A stretch of DNA of 64,000 nt from Dugong dugon (taxonomy: Eukaryota; Chordata; Mammalia; Sirenia; Dugongidae). Where the stretch lies: NCBI GenBank assembly GCA_030035585.1, contig CM057471.1, positions 93,373,819 through 93,437,818 on the forward strand, written 5' to 3'. Numbering within the stretch: position 1 is the first letter of the stretch; every line of letters starts with the position of its first letter. The notes under the pieces were generated by a model. The model made no database searches and had not been told where the DNA came from. It worked only from the letters and a program-made list of their open reading frames with translations. Made by a program: the position numbers and the translations under genes. Below are positions 45,309 to 55,813 of the stretch, piece by piece.

Positions 45309-45502
45309 GCTAACACCATTGCCGTAGAGTCCATTCCGACTCATAGTGATGCTACAGGACAGAGTAGAACTGCCCCATACGGTTTCCAAGGTTGTAATTG
45401 TTACAAAAGCAGACTGCCACATCTTTCTCCCATAGAGGGTTCAAACTGCCAACCTTTTGGTTAGCAGCCGAGTGCTTAACCACTGTGCAACCAGGGCTCC
45501 TT
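45309..45502 (-). mobile_element. AfroSINE, antisense (in MLT2)
   Basis: From taacaccattgccgtagagt to gtgcaaccagggctcctt. Flanks ttgtggag (45301-45308) and ttgtgggg (45503-45510) form an 8-base TSD with one mismatch. Confidence 0.88.
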
Positions 45503-45860
45503 TTGTGGGGACTGGTAAGTCCAAAATCTGTCAGCCAGGAAAGTGGAAACTCTGGCAGTCTTGAGTCTGAAATCCATAGGGCAGGCAGCAGACTGGAAAC
45601 TCCAGCAGGATTTCTATATTACAATCTTGAGGCAGAATCCTTCTCCTCTTGGAAACTTCAGTTTTGCTCTTAAGGCCTTCAACTGATTGGATGAGGCCCA
45701 CCCACTTTATAGAGGACAATCTTCTTTATTTAGAGTCAGATGATTGTAAATGTTAATAGCATCAACAAGAAACCTTCACAGCAACATCTAAACTCACGTT
45801 TGACCAAACAACTGGGCACCATAACCTAACCAAGTTGACACATAAAATTAACCATCGCAC

Positions 45861-46614
45861 CCCTGACAGTCGGAAATCAGGAACGAGACCCAAATGATGC
45901 AGGCTGGGGCTCCCATGTGTCTGCTGAATGATGTGTGCAGCAGGGCACCCCCACCCCAGCCCAGCCCACAGCGGATCAGGACATGAATGAAGAATAAGCT
46001 TTTATTGGGGCATGTTTCTGGTTTTTATGGGTTTTGTTTTGTTTTGTTGAAGTGTTTGGCTACCCTGAATAATATACATGGGAGAGGTGACTGCCCAGAA
46101 CCCATTAAGTTTTTGTTTCTGTCTTAACCATGATTGATATTTGATCAGTATTATTATTTCAATGTTAGATATTCAGACACCTTAAAGGTAAACCAGGATA
46201 AAGTAAAAATGGCTTTCTTAAGCTTCACTGGCAAATTGCAAATGTAATATAACTTTAGATTAGATGAAATTTTCATTTTTCAAATAATCAAGGCATTTTA
46301 AAGAATGACAAGAGTCACAATATTGAGAGAAGGATGAGAAAGTTTTATATAATAAATATTATAGATAGTATAAGCTGGTAAATTTTTCTACAAGTTATCT
46401 GGAAATACATTATCAAAATATTCTAAAAATTTATATTCTTAAATTCTAAAGATATTTAACTGATCTATTTATTTAGGTCTTGCCTTACCCTGGAAAATGT
46501 TTAAGATTATTCCTTTGAGAATTTCTGGAAGAATTTCTTAAGGAAATAGTCATCAATTCAGACAAAGATTTAAGGTCTAAATAAATAAGGCATCATTATT
46601 TATAATATCACACA
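45861..46614. other. Intergenic stretch with a (TTTTG)n patch
   Basis: A short TTTTG repeat lies near 46029-46045. The rest is AT-rich with no gene or repeat that I can name. Confidence 0.35.
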
Positions 46615-46990
46615 ACCGGAAATGAACTGAGGGTCCAACAGTCAGAGATTCATTAAATTATGGCACATCCATATGATGGCCTATTATGTCCTCATCATAC
46701 TTCACGACTTGAAAAATATTTAATGTCCTTGGGAAGTGTTCAAGCATAATGTTAAGTGAAAATAGATACAAATTTGAATATGCAATACAGTATGTAACAC
46801 AAAATATACATGCATAAATTAACAATTGCAGAAAAATATATTAAAACATTAACATTATATCAACCTTGTAACTATCAACCTGCTGGCAATAGGATTATGA
46901 CTAATTTTGATTTTACTGCTTTGTCTTCATTTCCTAAATTTGCTATCATGAGTACGTGTTTCCTTTACTACTGTAAAATTATTAAAATGT
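46615..46990 (+). mobile_element. Old L1M 3' end, sense (tentative)
   Basis: The run attcattaaattatggcacatcc and the following blocks (cgacttgaaaaatatttaat; gtgaaaatagatacaaattt) match the ORF2-3'UTR junction of old L1M elements. No open frame. Confidence 0.55.
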
Positions 46991-47129
46991 TTTAAAGTAC
47001 GTTCTCCAAGTATAGTTTATATATAAAGATGAGTCTATTTTGGGTACAATCCAAGTGTATTGGAAGTTTCCTGGAGACACGTGGGTATTGTATGTAGCAT
47101 TTAAATGTCCCTAGGTGGTATGCTGAAAG

Positions 47130-47279
47130 AAGCCCTGGTGGTGCAGTGGTTAAGTACTCCGATGCTAACTGAGAGGTTGGCAGTTTGAACCCGCCAGCCA
47201 CTCTGAAGGAGAAAGATGTGGCAGTCTGCTTCCATAAACATTTACATCCTTCGAAACCTAATGAGGCAGTTCTCTGTCC
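47130..47279 (+). mobile_element. AfroSINE, sense, 5' part, split by RTE
   Basis: agccctggtggtgcagtggt to taatgaggcagttctctgtc. The remaining 3' part (cagggtcactatgtgtcaga, gactcgacagcaatg) lies at 48598-48650 beyond the RTE copy, so the SINE predates the RTE insertion. Confidence 0.85.
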
Positions 47280-48597
47280 TGTTGTTGTTGCTGTTAGGTG
47301 CCGTCAAGTGGGTTACGACTTGTAGTGACCCCATGTACAACAGAACAAAACACTGCCCAGTCCTGCGCCATCCTCACAATTATTGTTATGCTTGAGCGCA
47401 TTGTTGCAGCCACTGTGTCAATCCATCTCATTGAGGGTCTTCCTCTTTTTTGCTGACCCTCTGCTTTACCAGGCATGATGTCCTTCTCCAGGGGTTAGTC
47501 CCTCCTGATAACATGTCCAAAGTACGTGAAACACAGTCTCACAGTCTTTGCCTCCAAGGAGCGAGTATCCCAGCTGCGCTTCTTCCAAGACGGACCTGTT
47601 CATTCTTTTGGCAATCCATGGTATATTCAATATTCTTCACCAACACCACCATTCAAAGGCATCCATTCTTCTTCAGTCTTCCTTTTGGTCCAGCTTTTGC
47701 ATGCATATGAGGTGACTGAAAACACATGGCTTGGGTCAGGAGCATTTTAGTCTTCAAGGTGACATCTTTGCTTTTTAACAATTTTAAAGAGGTCTTTTAC
47801 AGCAGATTTGCCCAGTGCAATGCGTCGTTTGATGGCTTGACTGCTGCTTCCATGGGTGTTGATTATAGACCCAAGCAAAATGAAATCCTTGACAACTTCA
47901 ATTTTCCCTCCATTTATTATGATGTTGCTTACTGGTCCAGTTGTTAGGATTTTTGTTTTCTTTACGTTGAGGTGTAATCCATATTGAATTTGATCTTCAT
48001 CATAAGTGCTTCAAGCCCTTTTCACTTTCAGCAAGCAAGGTTGTGTCATCTGCATAGTTCAGGTTGTTAATGAGTCCTCCTCCAATCCTAATGCCCCGTT
48101 CTTCTTCATATAGTCCAGCTTCTCAGATTAATTGCTCTGAATACAGATTGAATAAGTATGGTGAAAGGATACAACCCTGATACACATCCTTCCTGACTTT
48201 CAACCACACAGTATTCCCTTGTTCTGTTGGAACGACTGCCTCTTGGTCTATATACAAGTTCCCCATGAACACAATTAAGTGTTCTGGAATTCCCATTCTT
48301 TGCAATGTTATCCATAATTTGTTATGATCCACACAGTCGAATGCCTTTGCATAGTCAATAAAACACAGGTAAACATCTTTCTGGTATGCCCTGCTTTCAG
48401 CCAGGATCCATCTGACATAGCAATGATATCTCTGGTTCCACATTCTCTTCTGAATCTGGCTTGAATTTCTAGCAGTTCCCTGTTGATGTACTGCCGCAAC
48501 ACTTTTTGAATGATCTTCAGCAAAATTTACTTGTGTGATATTAATGATATTGTTCGATAATTCCTGCATTTGGCTGGATCACCTTTCTTTGTAACAG
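47280..48597 (-). mobile_element. RTE LINE, 5'-truncated, antisense, inside an AfroSINE
   Basis: Starts gttgttgttgctgttaggtg, the reverse complement of the RTE 3' end, and extends to the RT region (sequence matching about 4461-4560 of the first RTE). On the minus strand the catalytic box reads YADDTTLL (about 48030-48060), intact. A readable RT stretch from QELSNNIINI to LFNLYSEQLI follows, with a frame break near 48300. It also contains the LGSTI-type block beyond the palm. Confidence 0.88.
48123..48569 (-). pseudogene. RTE reverse transcriptase fragment, antisense
   Basis: A 148-codon open stretch of RTE reverse transcriptase, which copies RNA into DNA at the nicked target. It includes CFIDYAKAFDCVDHNKLW (the first catalytic Asp of the palm, F-D at motif A) and RMGIPEHLI. 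The YADD box lies further on, at about 48030-48060, after a stop at 48123. The 5' domains are missing through truncation. Confidence 0.75.
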
Positions 48598-48650
48598 GCA
48601 TACAGGGTCACTATGTGTCAGAACTGACTCGACAGCAATGATTTTTTTTA

Positions 48651-48841
48651 GTTTATGTGGTACTCTAACCTAAAGTCGGGAGTTCAAACCCACCCCATCG
48701 TATTTCAGAAGAAAAGACCTGGTGATCTGCTTCCATTAAGATTATAGCTAAGAAAAACCCTATGAAGCAGTTCTACTCCATCACAAATGGGACTGCCATG
48801 AGTCAGAATTCACTCAAGGGCCACTAACAAAAACAACAACG
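48651..48841 (+). mobile_element. AfroSINE, sense, diverged long variant
   Basis: gggagttcaaacccacccca (B box) through aagacctggtgatctgcttc to gagtcagaattcactcaagg and an aacaaaaacaacaac tail. The first bases of the head are missing or highly diverged. Confidence 0.75.
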
Positions 48842-48879
48842 TATGTAACGTTTAATTAGGACAAAAGTTCTTAAATATG

Positions 48880-49075
48880 AGTCTGACCATGTAGTATTTT
48901 GGCTAAAAATTCCCCTTCAGAAAAGGTTCTGCCACTTCAGAACAAAGCTCCAATCCCTTAGCATCGCACCAGAGGCCTTTTCTTATCTAGCCTTTGCCTA
49001 CCTCGAGAGCTGATGGCTTGTCCTGGTCCACAGGTACCTGCCCTCCAGCCACAGTGATTTACTGGCAGTTTTGTA
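48880..49075 (+). mobile_element. L2 LINE fragment, sense (tentative)
   Basis: aatcccttagcatcgcacca and gaggccttttcttatctagc, followed by ctttgcctacctcgagagct, match the L2 3' region. Diverged. Confidence 0.55.
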
Positions 49076-49277
49076 TCTTACTACTCTGGTCTCCATGCTT
49101 GGAAAAGAACAGGAGTGCAGGAGCAGGAAGTGTGAGAGAGGACAGGAAGGCAAGCCAGCATGTGGGTGCATTATCATGGTTCCTGCTGTGAGCGGCAAAA
49201 GGGCTCAATTCACTGGTACCTCCTGAGAAGCCTACAGACTTCTCTACTCACAGAACCAGAACCCAGAAAAAAACCAA

Positions 49278-49431
49278 ACCCATTGGCGTCAAGTCAATTC
49301 CAACTCATAGCAACCCTATAGGACAAAGAAGAACTGCCTCATAGGGTTTCCAAGGAGCAGCTGGTGGATTTGAACTACCAACTTTTTAGTTAGCAGCCTG
49401 AGCTCTTAACCACTGTGCCACCAGGTCTCCC
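49278..49431 (-). mobile_element. AfroSINE, antisense, short form
   Basis: From ggcgtcaagtcaattccaac to agctcttaaccactgtgcca, ending ccaggtctcc. Flanks cacagaacca/cacaggacca suggest a TSD. Confidence 0.9.
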
Positions 49432-49562
49432 ACAGGACCACAGTGGAGAGCATTTATCCATCAACTCCCCGTGGCATTAACTCCCTTGCAGACATGAAAT
49501 GCACACACACTAAGGCTGCCTCACCCTCACCCAGTCCCTTCACCTTACTCCTATTTACTACT

Positions 49563-50075
49563 TGTCTTAGTTATCTAGAGCTGCTATAACAGAAATAACA
49601 TTAGTGGATAGCTTTTAACAAACAGAAATTTATTTTCTCACAGTCTAGTAGGCTACAAGTGCAAATTCAAGGAATCAGCTCCAGCGAAGGCTTTCTCCAC
49701 TGGCTCTGGAGAAAGGTCCTTGTGATTCATCAGTCTTCCCTTGGTCTGGGAGCATCTCTGTGCAGGAACCTCAGGTCCAAAGGGTGTGCTCTGCTCTCGG
49801 CACTGCTTTCTTGGTGGTATAAGGGCCCCATGTCTCTCTGCTCACTTCTCTCTTTTGTATCTCAAAAGAGATTGACTTAAGACTCTATCTAATCTTGTAG
49901 ACCTCATCAGTATAACTGCTGCTAATCCATCTTATTACATCACAGTGATAGCATTTATAACACATAGGGAAATCACATCGGATGATAAAATGGTAGACAA
50001 TCATACAATACTGGGAATCATGACCTAGCCAAGTTGACAGATATTTTTAGAGGACACAATTCAATCCATGACACT
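49563..50075 (-). mobile_element. MaLR LTR, antisense
   Basis: Starts tgtcttagttatctagagct, with aacagaaatttattttctca near 49620, and ends acaattcaatccatgaca. Its right third (aatcacatcggatgataaaa, tagacaatcatacaatactg) is the reverse complement of a block in the LTR at 53802, so the two are the same subfamily. Confidence 0.82.
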
Positions 50076-50089
50076 ACTCAACTTTCTTT

Positions 50090-50380
50090 TCATTGTTTCT
50101 TTCAAAAGCCTCCCGATACTTTCCACACTAGCTCCTAGTGCTTCCTTAGGCACCTCGCTCCAAGTATCTTTACCATAATACTCTCCTGTAGCAAAAATAG
50201 CATTTATCATTTATCTTGTAAGTAGTGATGGCCTAGACCCTCTCTCCTACTATCAGTACTACAAAGATAGGAGCAGATTTTTGCCCCATTTCTGTATTCC
50301 TGCCTACACACTGTATCTGCATAGTGTCTGGCAATGATGGATACTTAATAGGTAGGTACCATTGAATGAATGCAGCAGGT
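50090..50380 (+). mobile_element. L2 LINE 3' end, sense
   Basis: tttcttgtaagtag-like middle and the end gtgtctggcaatgatggata, then cttaataggtaggtaccatt gaatgaatg, typical of an L2 3' terminus. Confidence 0.65.
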
Positions 50381-51462
50381 GGTAATATTGTCTTAACTAA
50401 GGATAAACATTATGACAATATCCTAATATTGTTTATAGATGGCCTAGTCATTTCTTCCTCTTGAGCCATATTGGTACAACCTCTACTCATATTCTACATC
50501 TCACTGAAGTCTCCAGTAAGCTGTAGAAAACAGAGCTATGTGAGAGCCGGTATCATCTATTATTTGTGTTCCAAGAAATTGACCAAACCCTAAAAAGAAC
50601 TTAAGCAGTATATTATATAATGGTAATAAATTGTTTCAAAGCTGCTCCTTGCCTAGCCTTACAGTTGCACCCATATCTTTCTTTCTGTCAGCCTAATTTC
50701 ATTTTTCAGTCAAACCTGGCCTCTGATCCCACTGAGTAATGGTTCTTTAAGTGCCTAAATTCTCTACTCTGTCTTTTAGAGGATACCGTTTTCTTTTTTA
50801 ACCTGCCCTCCTTAAAAATCCCCACTCTAAAACTTCCCAAGAGTCACTTTATCTTCCTCAGTATGCTTTCCACATTGCATTTTATTTTACTCATTGGAAA
50901 CTCCAGAGGAATCTTCCATATCATCCATATCATATGAATATTTTATTTGTAAAATGGCACTAAGACAAAAGTCTACATAATGATAACGGTTTTTACTAAC
51001 AGTTATTTAGTCAGCACATTCTAAGCCAAATTTGTTCAGTATCTCTGTCAAGATGTTTAACAGGGTCCTCTCGTTTCCCTCGTCCACCATATAGCATTCA
51101 ATCTCTCTGCTAAATACACATTAAACAAACAAGAACTATTCATTTGAAGAGACAACAAATTATTAGCCTTCTCAGGATAACCACAGGTGTTGGTCTCACT
51201 CTGAGCTCTAGTTGTACCATATCTTTAGTTATGTTTTAAGTTAGTTCATGTTTCTTCTATACAGACAGAGGCATGTCTAGTACAACTTCCCTGTAATATC
51301 AGGTAGCTTATAGGCAGACACTTATGACTTAAAAAGGAGCAGTTGGAAGCACCCAATGGTCTCAAAGTTTTTCAGCATGTCAGATCAAAATTGGAAGCAT
51401 TGAATACTTCTTAAGCCATCAAACATTCTTTTCTTGTAAACTGATAAAAAAGACATTCTGAA
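50381..51462. other. Intergenic stretch, no assigned content
   Basis: About 1.1 kb of AT-rich DNA with no gene or repeat recognised by eye. Confidence 0.35.
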
Positions 51463-51470
51463 GTCTAGAC

Positions 51471-51683
51471 CAGGGGTCAGCAAACTTTTCTGTAAAGGAC
51501 TAAATAGCAAGTATTTTAAGTTTTATGGGCCATATGGCCTAACACAGCTACTCAACTCCGCTGTTGTAGTGTAAAACCTGCCATAGACAGTATATAAACA
51601 AATGGGTGTGGCTGTGTTCCAATAAAACTTTATTTATAAAAACAGATGGCAGAATAGATTGGACTATAGTTTGCCAAGCCCTG
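51471..51683 (+). mobile_element. hAT-type MITE with perfect 8-bp TSD
   Basis: 213 bases with inverted ends caggggtcagcaaact and cagggcttggcaaact (the latter read on the minus strand). The perfect 8-base TSD gtctagac is at 51463-51470 and 51684-51691. Contains the well-known stretch tgttccaataaaactttatt. 8-bp TSDs are the hAT signature. Family name not assigned. Confidence 0.88.
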
Positions 51684-51691
51684 GTCTAGAC

Positions 51692-52616
51692 AAATAGGTT
51701 TTATTCTCAAAAATCTAAAAAGTTCAATGCAAGACTACACCTTTAATAATTGAGCTCTTCTTTACCAAGATGGTATTAGCATGGCTATTTCTTTTATCAA
51801 AGCCAAGGTATAAAATTAACTCGGTTCCTGCTCTAAGATAGGATGGTCCCCAAAATGCAACAGTGAGGTGACTTGACTTTTTTAGAATCCCACTGATTGA
51901 ACTCCAGGATTTGTTTAGTTTTCAGCAATACCCAGCAACCCATGGCAGAGTGTACACTAAGTAAAGAAACCTAATTATGCTCAGATAATCAGAATCTGTA
52001 TACTTTTGATTAAAAGTAACAGGAAAGAGGTAATGTAATTTCCTAATGTGAATACACAAAGACATATTTCCTGTGTCAGAGACTCCCTTGTAATCCTGTT
52101 GAAGGTTGTGCCACTCCAATTTGACATCTGCTTATTCTTGGAAAAATACAACCAGTGGATTGTACATTTGCCTGCCTTCACCCTCTACTGTACAGGTCAT
52201 TTGGTGATGAAACTGGATTTGGGCTGATTAGAGGCTTATAGGTTTACAGTGGTTTTCTGAGAAATCAGGATAGAGGTTACTATGCAACATTACAGGGAAA
52301 ATATCTATTTCATATTCAGAATTTACTTTCACTGGAGGAAAAGAAAATTAAACTATGACTCAGAGAAACTTGAGTGCATGAAATAGCTATCACCAAAGGA
52401 TGGCAGATAAGGGAGTTTTGAAGATTTAGTTACCCAGAAGCCTACCGCAACCATTTATTCATTCCCTCAGTAGGTATCATTGACATTTCCCACTATGCCA
52501 GGTACTACCACTTGTAGAAATTCACTGGAATCAGTCTTACTTATGATCTTTACCAGACAGTGGGAAGAATGATTCTTTTAGATCAGCCCACACTAATAAC
52601 CAGTTTTCAGGGATAA
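51692..52616. other. Intergenic stretch, no assigned content
   Basis: No gene, RNA or repeat recognised. Confidence 0.35.
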
Positions 52617-52740
52617 CCAATAACCAGTTGTTTTCAAGTCGACTCTGACTCATGGCAACCTATGTGTGTCAGAATAGAGTTGTGCTCCATAGAGTTTTCA
52701 ATGGCTGAGTCAGAATCGACTGGATGGCGATTTGTTTTTA
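52617..52740 (-). mobile_element. AfroSINE fragment or rearranged copy
   Basis: ttttcaagtcgactctgact and caacctatgtgtgtcagaat read as an antisense AfroSINE 3' half. The last 35 bases (gctgagtcagaatcgactgg) instead read as a sense 3' end. The copy seems to be two partial elements or an inversion. Confidence 0.55.
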
Positions 52741-52794
52741 CTTTAAACAGAACAATGCCTCCAACTCTATTAGCATAAGTAGGTATCCTATTCT

Positions 52795-52980
52795 AACCTA
52801 GGGGTTGTTAACCTTTTTTATGCCATGGACTTCCTTAGCAGTCTGGTGAAGCCTATGGACCCCTTATCAGAATAAAGTTATTAAATCCATAAAGTTGAAT
52901 ACATAAATAACATACATGTGCGTACAAAGGAAACTAAATTTATTGAAATACATTCCCCCAAATTTTTTTTAACATATTTT
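52795..52980 (+). mobile_element. hAT-like MER element fragment (tentative)
   Basis: aggggttgttaacctttttt, then gcagtctggtgaagcctatg and gaccccttatcagaataaag, match a common mammalian non-autonomous DNA transposon from memory. The right end is not resolved. Confidence 0.5.
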
Positions 52981-53279
52981 TATTTCATTTTGCTGTCTCT
53001 ACTTCTTCCACTCCTTAACATTCCTTCTCTTTGTTCTCTGAGTAAATAAAGATTGGGGACGCAAACAACTTTTACAGAAACAAAGAGTCTCTACCTTTTG
53101 TTCTAAGATTCCAAGTAGTTTTGAAGTAAAACTTCCAGTAACAGAGGAATGCTAAGGGATCCAGCAAGCTGGGAAACATTATCCTTCTTTTACCTAACCC
53201 AGTTCTAGTGGACACACCTCATATTCTTGGCATAAAATGTGTCTACCTAGTGTAGACAGTAGGTATTATTCTCTGACTA

Positions 53280-53570
53280 TAGCATTCCTCATCCAAACAC
53301 CACCCTATACTTGGAGATGCCTACCCATCATTCAGATCTCAGCAGAGATAATACCACTCCTTTTGGGAATCTTCACTGACTCACAGGATTCTGGGAAAGA
53401 ATATCCTTCTCTGTATTCCCATTGAACACTAGGGAACTCACCAAGCCCTACTGCAATTTCTACTTATATGTTAACATGTCTATCCCTTAGATGTTTTTCT
53501 TCTTAGTGCCTCACACAAGAATTTTAACAGAACAGAGACTCAAAGAATATTTGTTGAAAGAGAGAAAAAG
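53280..53570 (+). mobile_element. L2 LINE fragment, sense
   Basis: cattcagatctcagcagaga, tcttcactgactcacaggat and caaagaatatttgttgaaag correspond to the L2 3' region. Confidence 0.65.
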
Positions 53571-53801
53571 CTCCTGAACAAGGCAGCACCTCCATCCTCC
53601 CTCCCCCTATCCCACCCTCTCTGCCACCTCCTTCAGGAAAGTTGCTCATTACCATTATCATTCCTGACTGTTATGCCAAACCTGGATATTCTCTAAGAAA
53701 GCTCTACTGTGAGGATGGTGTAAGGGGCCTCTTTAGAAGAGAAAAGAAGTCAGATTGCAACATTTGTAACTGAATCCCCAAGATTGTCTTTTGTAGTATA
53801 T

Positions 53802-54326
53802 TGTCATGAATTGAACTGTTTCTCCCTAAAATATCTGTCACCTTGGCTAAACCATGATTCCCAGTATTGTGTGATTGTCCACCATTTTGTCATCTAATGT
53901 GATTTTCCTATGTGTTGTAAATCCTACCTCTATGATGTTAATGAGGCAGGATTAGAGACAGTTATGTTCATGAGGCAAGATTTACGGATTTAAGGACTTA
54001 GGTTGTGTCTTAAGTCAATCTCTTTTGAGATGTATAAGAGAGAAGCAAGCAGAGAGACAGGGGAACCTTATACCAACAAGAAACAAGAGCCAGGAGAACA
54101 GCCTGACCTTTGGAACCAGGGTCCCTGCACCGAGAAGCTCCTCAGTGAGGGAAGACTAATGACGAGGGTCTTCCCCCAGAGACAACAGAGAGAGAAAGCC
54201 TTCCCCTGGAGATGGTACCCCGAATGCTGACTTCTAGCCTCCCAGAGTGTGAGAGAATAAATTTCTCTTTGTTAAAGCCATTCACTTGTGGTATTTCTGT
54301 TATAGCAGCACTAGATAACTAAGACA
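53802..54326 (+). mobile_element. MaLR LTR, sense, with 5-bp TSD
   Basis: 525 bases, starting tgtcatgaattgaactgttt and ending ctagataactaagaca (TG...CA). The perfect 5-base TSD tatat is at 53797-53801 and 54327-54331, as expected for ERVL/MaLR. Polyadenylation signal aataaatttctctttg near 54258. Looks like an intact solo LTR of the same subfamily as 49563-50075. Confidence 0.88.
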
Positions 54327-54351
54327 TATATGATAGCCAGTAATTGTACTA

Positions 54352-54703
54352 CCAAGGGGGCAGTGGTGATTCAGTGGTAGAATTTTTGCCTTCCATGTGG
54401 GAGACCTAGCTTTGATTCCTTGCCAATGCATTTCATGTGCAGCTACCACCCATCTGTCAGTGGTGGTTGACGTGTTGCTATGGTGGTGAATATGTTTCAG
54501 TAGAGCTTTCAGACTAAGACAGACTAGAAAGAAAGGCCTGGCGATCTATTTCTGAAAATCAGCCAATGAAAACCCTATGTATCACAACAGTGTGATCCCC
54601 AACCCATTTATGGGGATGGTGCAAGATCAGGCAGTATTTAGTTCTGTTGTGCATGGGATTGTCATGAGTCAGGGGACAACATGACAGCAGCTAACAACAA
54701 CTG
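54352..54703 (+). mobile_element. tRNA-Gly-headed SINE joined to RTE sequences
   Basis: Composite retroposon. 54360-54430 is a tRNA-Gly-like sequence, followed by a block (about 54445-54570) matching the RTE 5' region (compare 2557-2720 and 56718-56910). It ends with a 3' block, atgagtcaggggacaacatg then acagcagctaacaacaac, like the RTE 3' end. This is a non-autonomous RTE derivative distinct from the AfroSINEs. No coding capacity. Confidence 0.75.
54360..54430 (+). other. tRNA-Gly-derived SINE head (not a working tRNA)
   Basis: 71 bases align to the whole of tRNA-Gly-GCC from memory: acceptor gcagtgg and ccaatgc, A box tggtgattcagtgg, and B box tttgattcc. Several stem pairs are lost, and the anticodon triplet would read TCC. 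It is a pol III promoter relic at the start of the SINE. Confidence 0.75.
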
Positions 54704-55310
54704 TCCTATAAAGCTAGAGTATAAGGTAGTTTTCAGGATTCCCAATAATCCACTTCTAGGGTTTATAACCAGACGGAAATGCACCCATATCTTCACCAAG
54801 AGACAAGCAATAGAATGTTCATGTCACCACTACTGTAATAGCCCTAAACTTAAAACTATCCAAATGCCCATCGAAGGTAGATCAATAAATTATGATATAT
54901 TTGTACAGTGAATACAAGACCATTAAAAAACAAAACAAAAAACAAGCTACATGCAAAGATACAGATGCAAAAGTATACATGCAAGGTAAAATTTTGAGTG
55001 AAAGAACCCAGCAAAAAATATATATACATACATACTAAATGAGTCTACAAAGTTTAAAAATGAGTGAAATTAATCCATGGTGTTAGAAGTCAGGAGAGTG
55101 ATTACCCTTTAAGGAGGTGGGTGGCGACTGGAAGAGGGTTTCTTGGATGACAGAATGCTCTCTTTTCCTGACCTGAGTGCTCATAACAGTTATATGAATA
55201 TGTTCCCTTTGTGAAAACGTATTGAGCTGTATGCTTATCATTTGGGCATCGTTCAGTGTGTATATTTTAATTCAATAAAAAAGGTTTTAAAAATCTGAAA
55301 AAACATCTAA
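54704..55310 (+). mobile_element. Old L1M 3' end, sense
   Basis: Begins in the ORF2 end region (atccaaatgcccatcgaagg; tagatcaataaattatgata). It passes through the 3'UTR (gaggtgggtggcgactggaa) and ends taattcaataaaaaaggttt. Stops abound. Confidence 0.75.
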
Positions 55311-55315
55311 CTGGA

Positions 55316-55813
55316 TGTGGTAGGCAGAATAATGGTTCCCAAAGACATCTACATCCTATTTCCTGGAATCTGTGAATACGTTACCTTACATGGTAAAGGG
55401 GGATTGATTATGTTGGCATATGGGATTAAGGTTGCTAATCTACTGATCTAAAAATAGGGAGAGTATTGTGGATTATCCAGGTGGACCTAATGTAATCATA
55501 GGGTGTTTAAAAGTGGAAGAGGGAGGCAGAGAAGAGGTCAGTGATATAAGGACTCAACCTGCCATTGCTCAATTTGAAGGATCCATGAGCCAAGGAATGT
55601 AGGTAGCCTCTACAAGCTAGAAAAGGCTAGGAAACAGAGCCTACACGGAACCTACAGATAGGAATGTAGACCTACTGACTGACATCTGAATTTTAGCCTA
55701 GTGAAACCTGTGTCAGACTTTCAACCTTCAGGACTGTAAGATAATAAATAAATTTTACACATTGTCTCAGACGCTAAGATTGTGGTAATTATATGGCAGC
55801 CACAGAAAGCAAA
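55316..55813 (+). mobile_element. MLT1-like MaLR LTR, sense
   Basis: Starts tgtggtaggcagaataatgg and ends atatggcagccacagaaagc. Contains the polyadenylation block gactgtaagataataaataa. Similar in type to the antisense copy at 33183, not to the MLT1A-like ones. Confidence 0.8.

Larger units (their letters stand above)
44778..45860 (-). mobile_element. MLT2B-like ERVL LTR, antisense, carrying three AfroSINEs
   Basis: Antisense MLT2-type LTR from attagtcagagttctctgga to aagttgacacataaaattaa plus ccatcgca. Internal landmarks are aaggaattggctcacacgat (45280) and ggatgaggcccacccacttt (45687). Its own length is about 540 bases; the rest is the three SINEs at 44826, 45023 and 45309. Confidence 0.8.

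Noticed and set aside
54360-54430. Functional tRNA-Gly gene
   Set aside because: Stem mismatches, an altered anticodon and direct continuation into SINE/RTE sequence without a pol III terminator.
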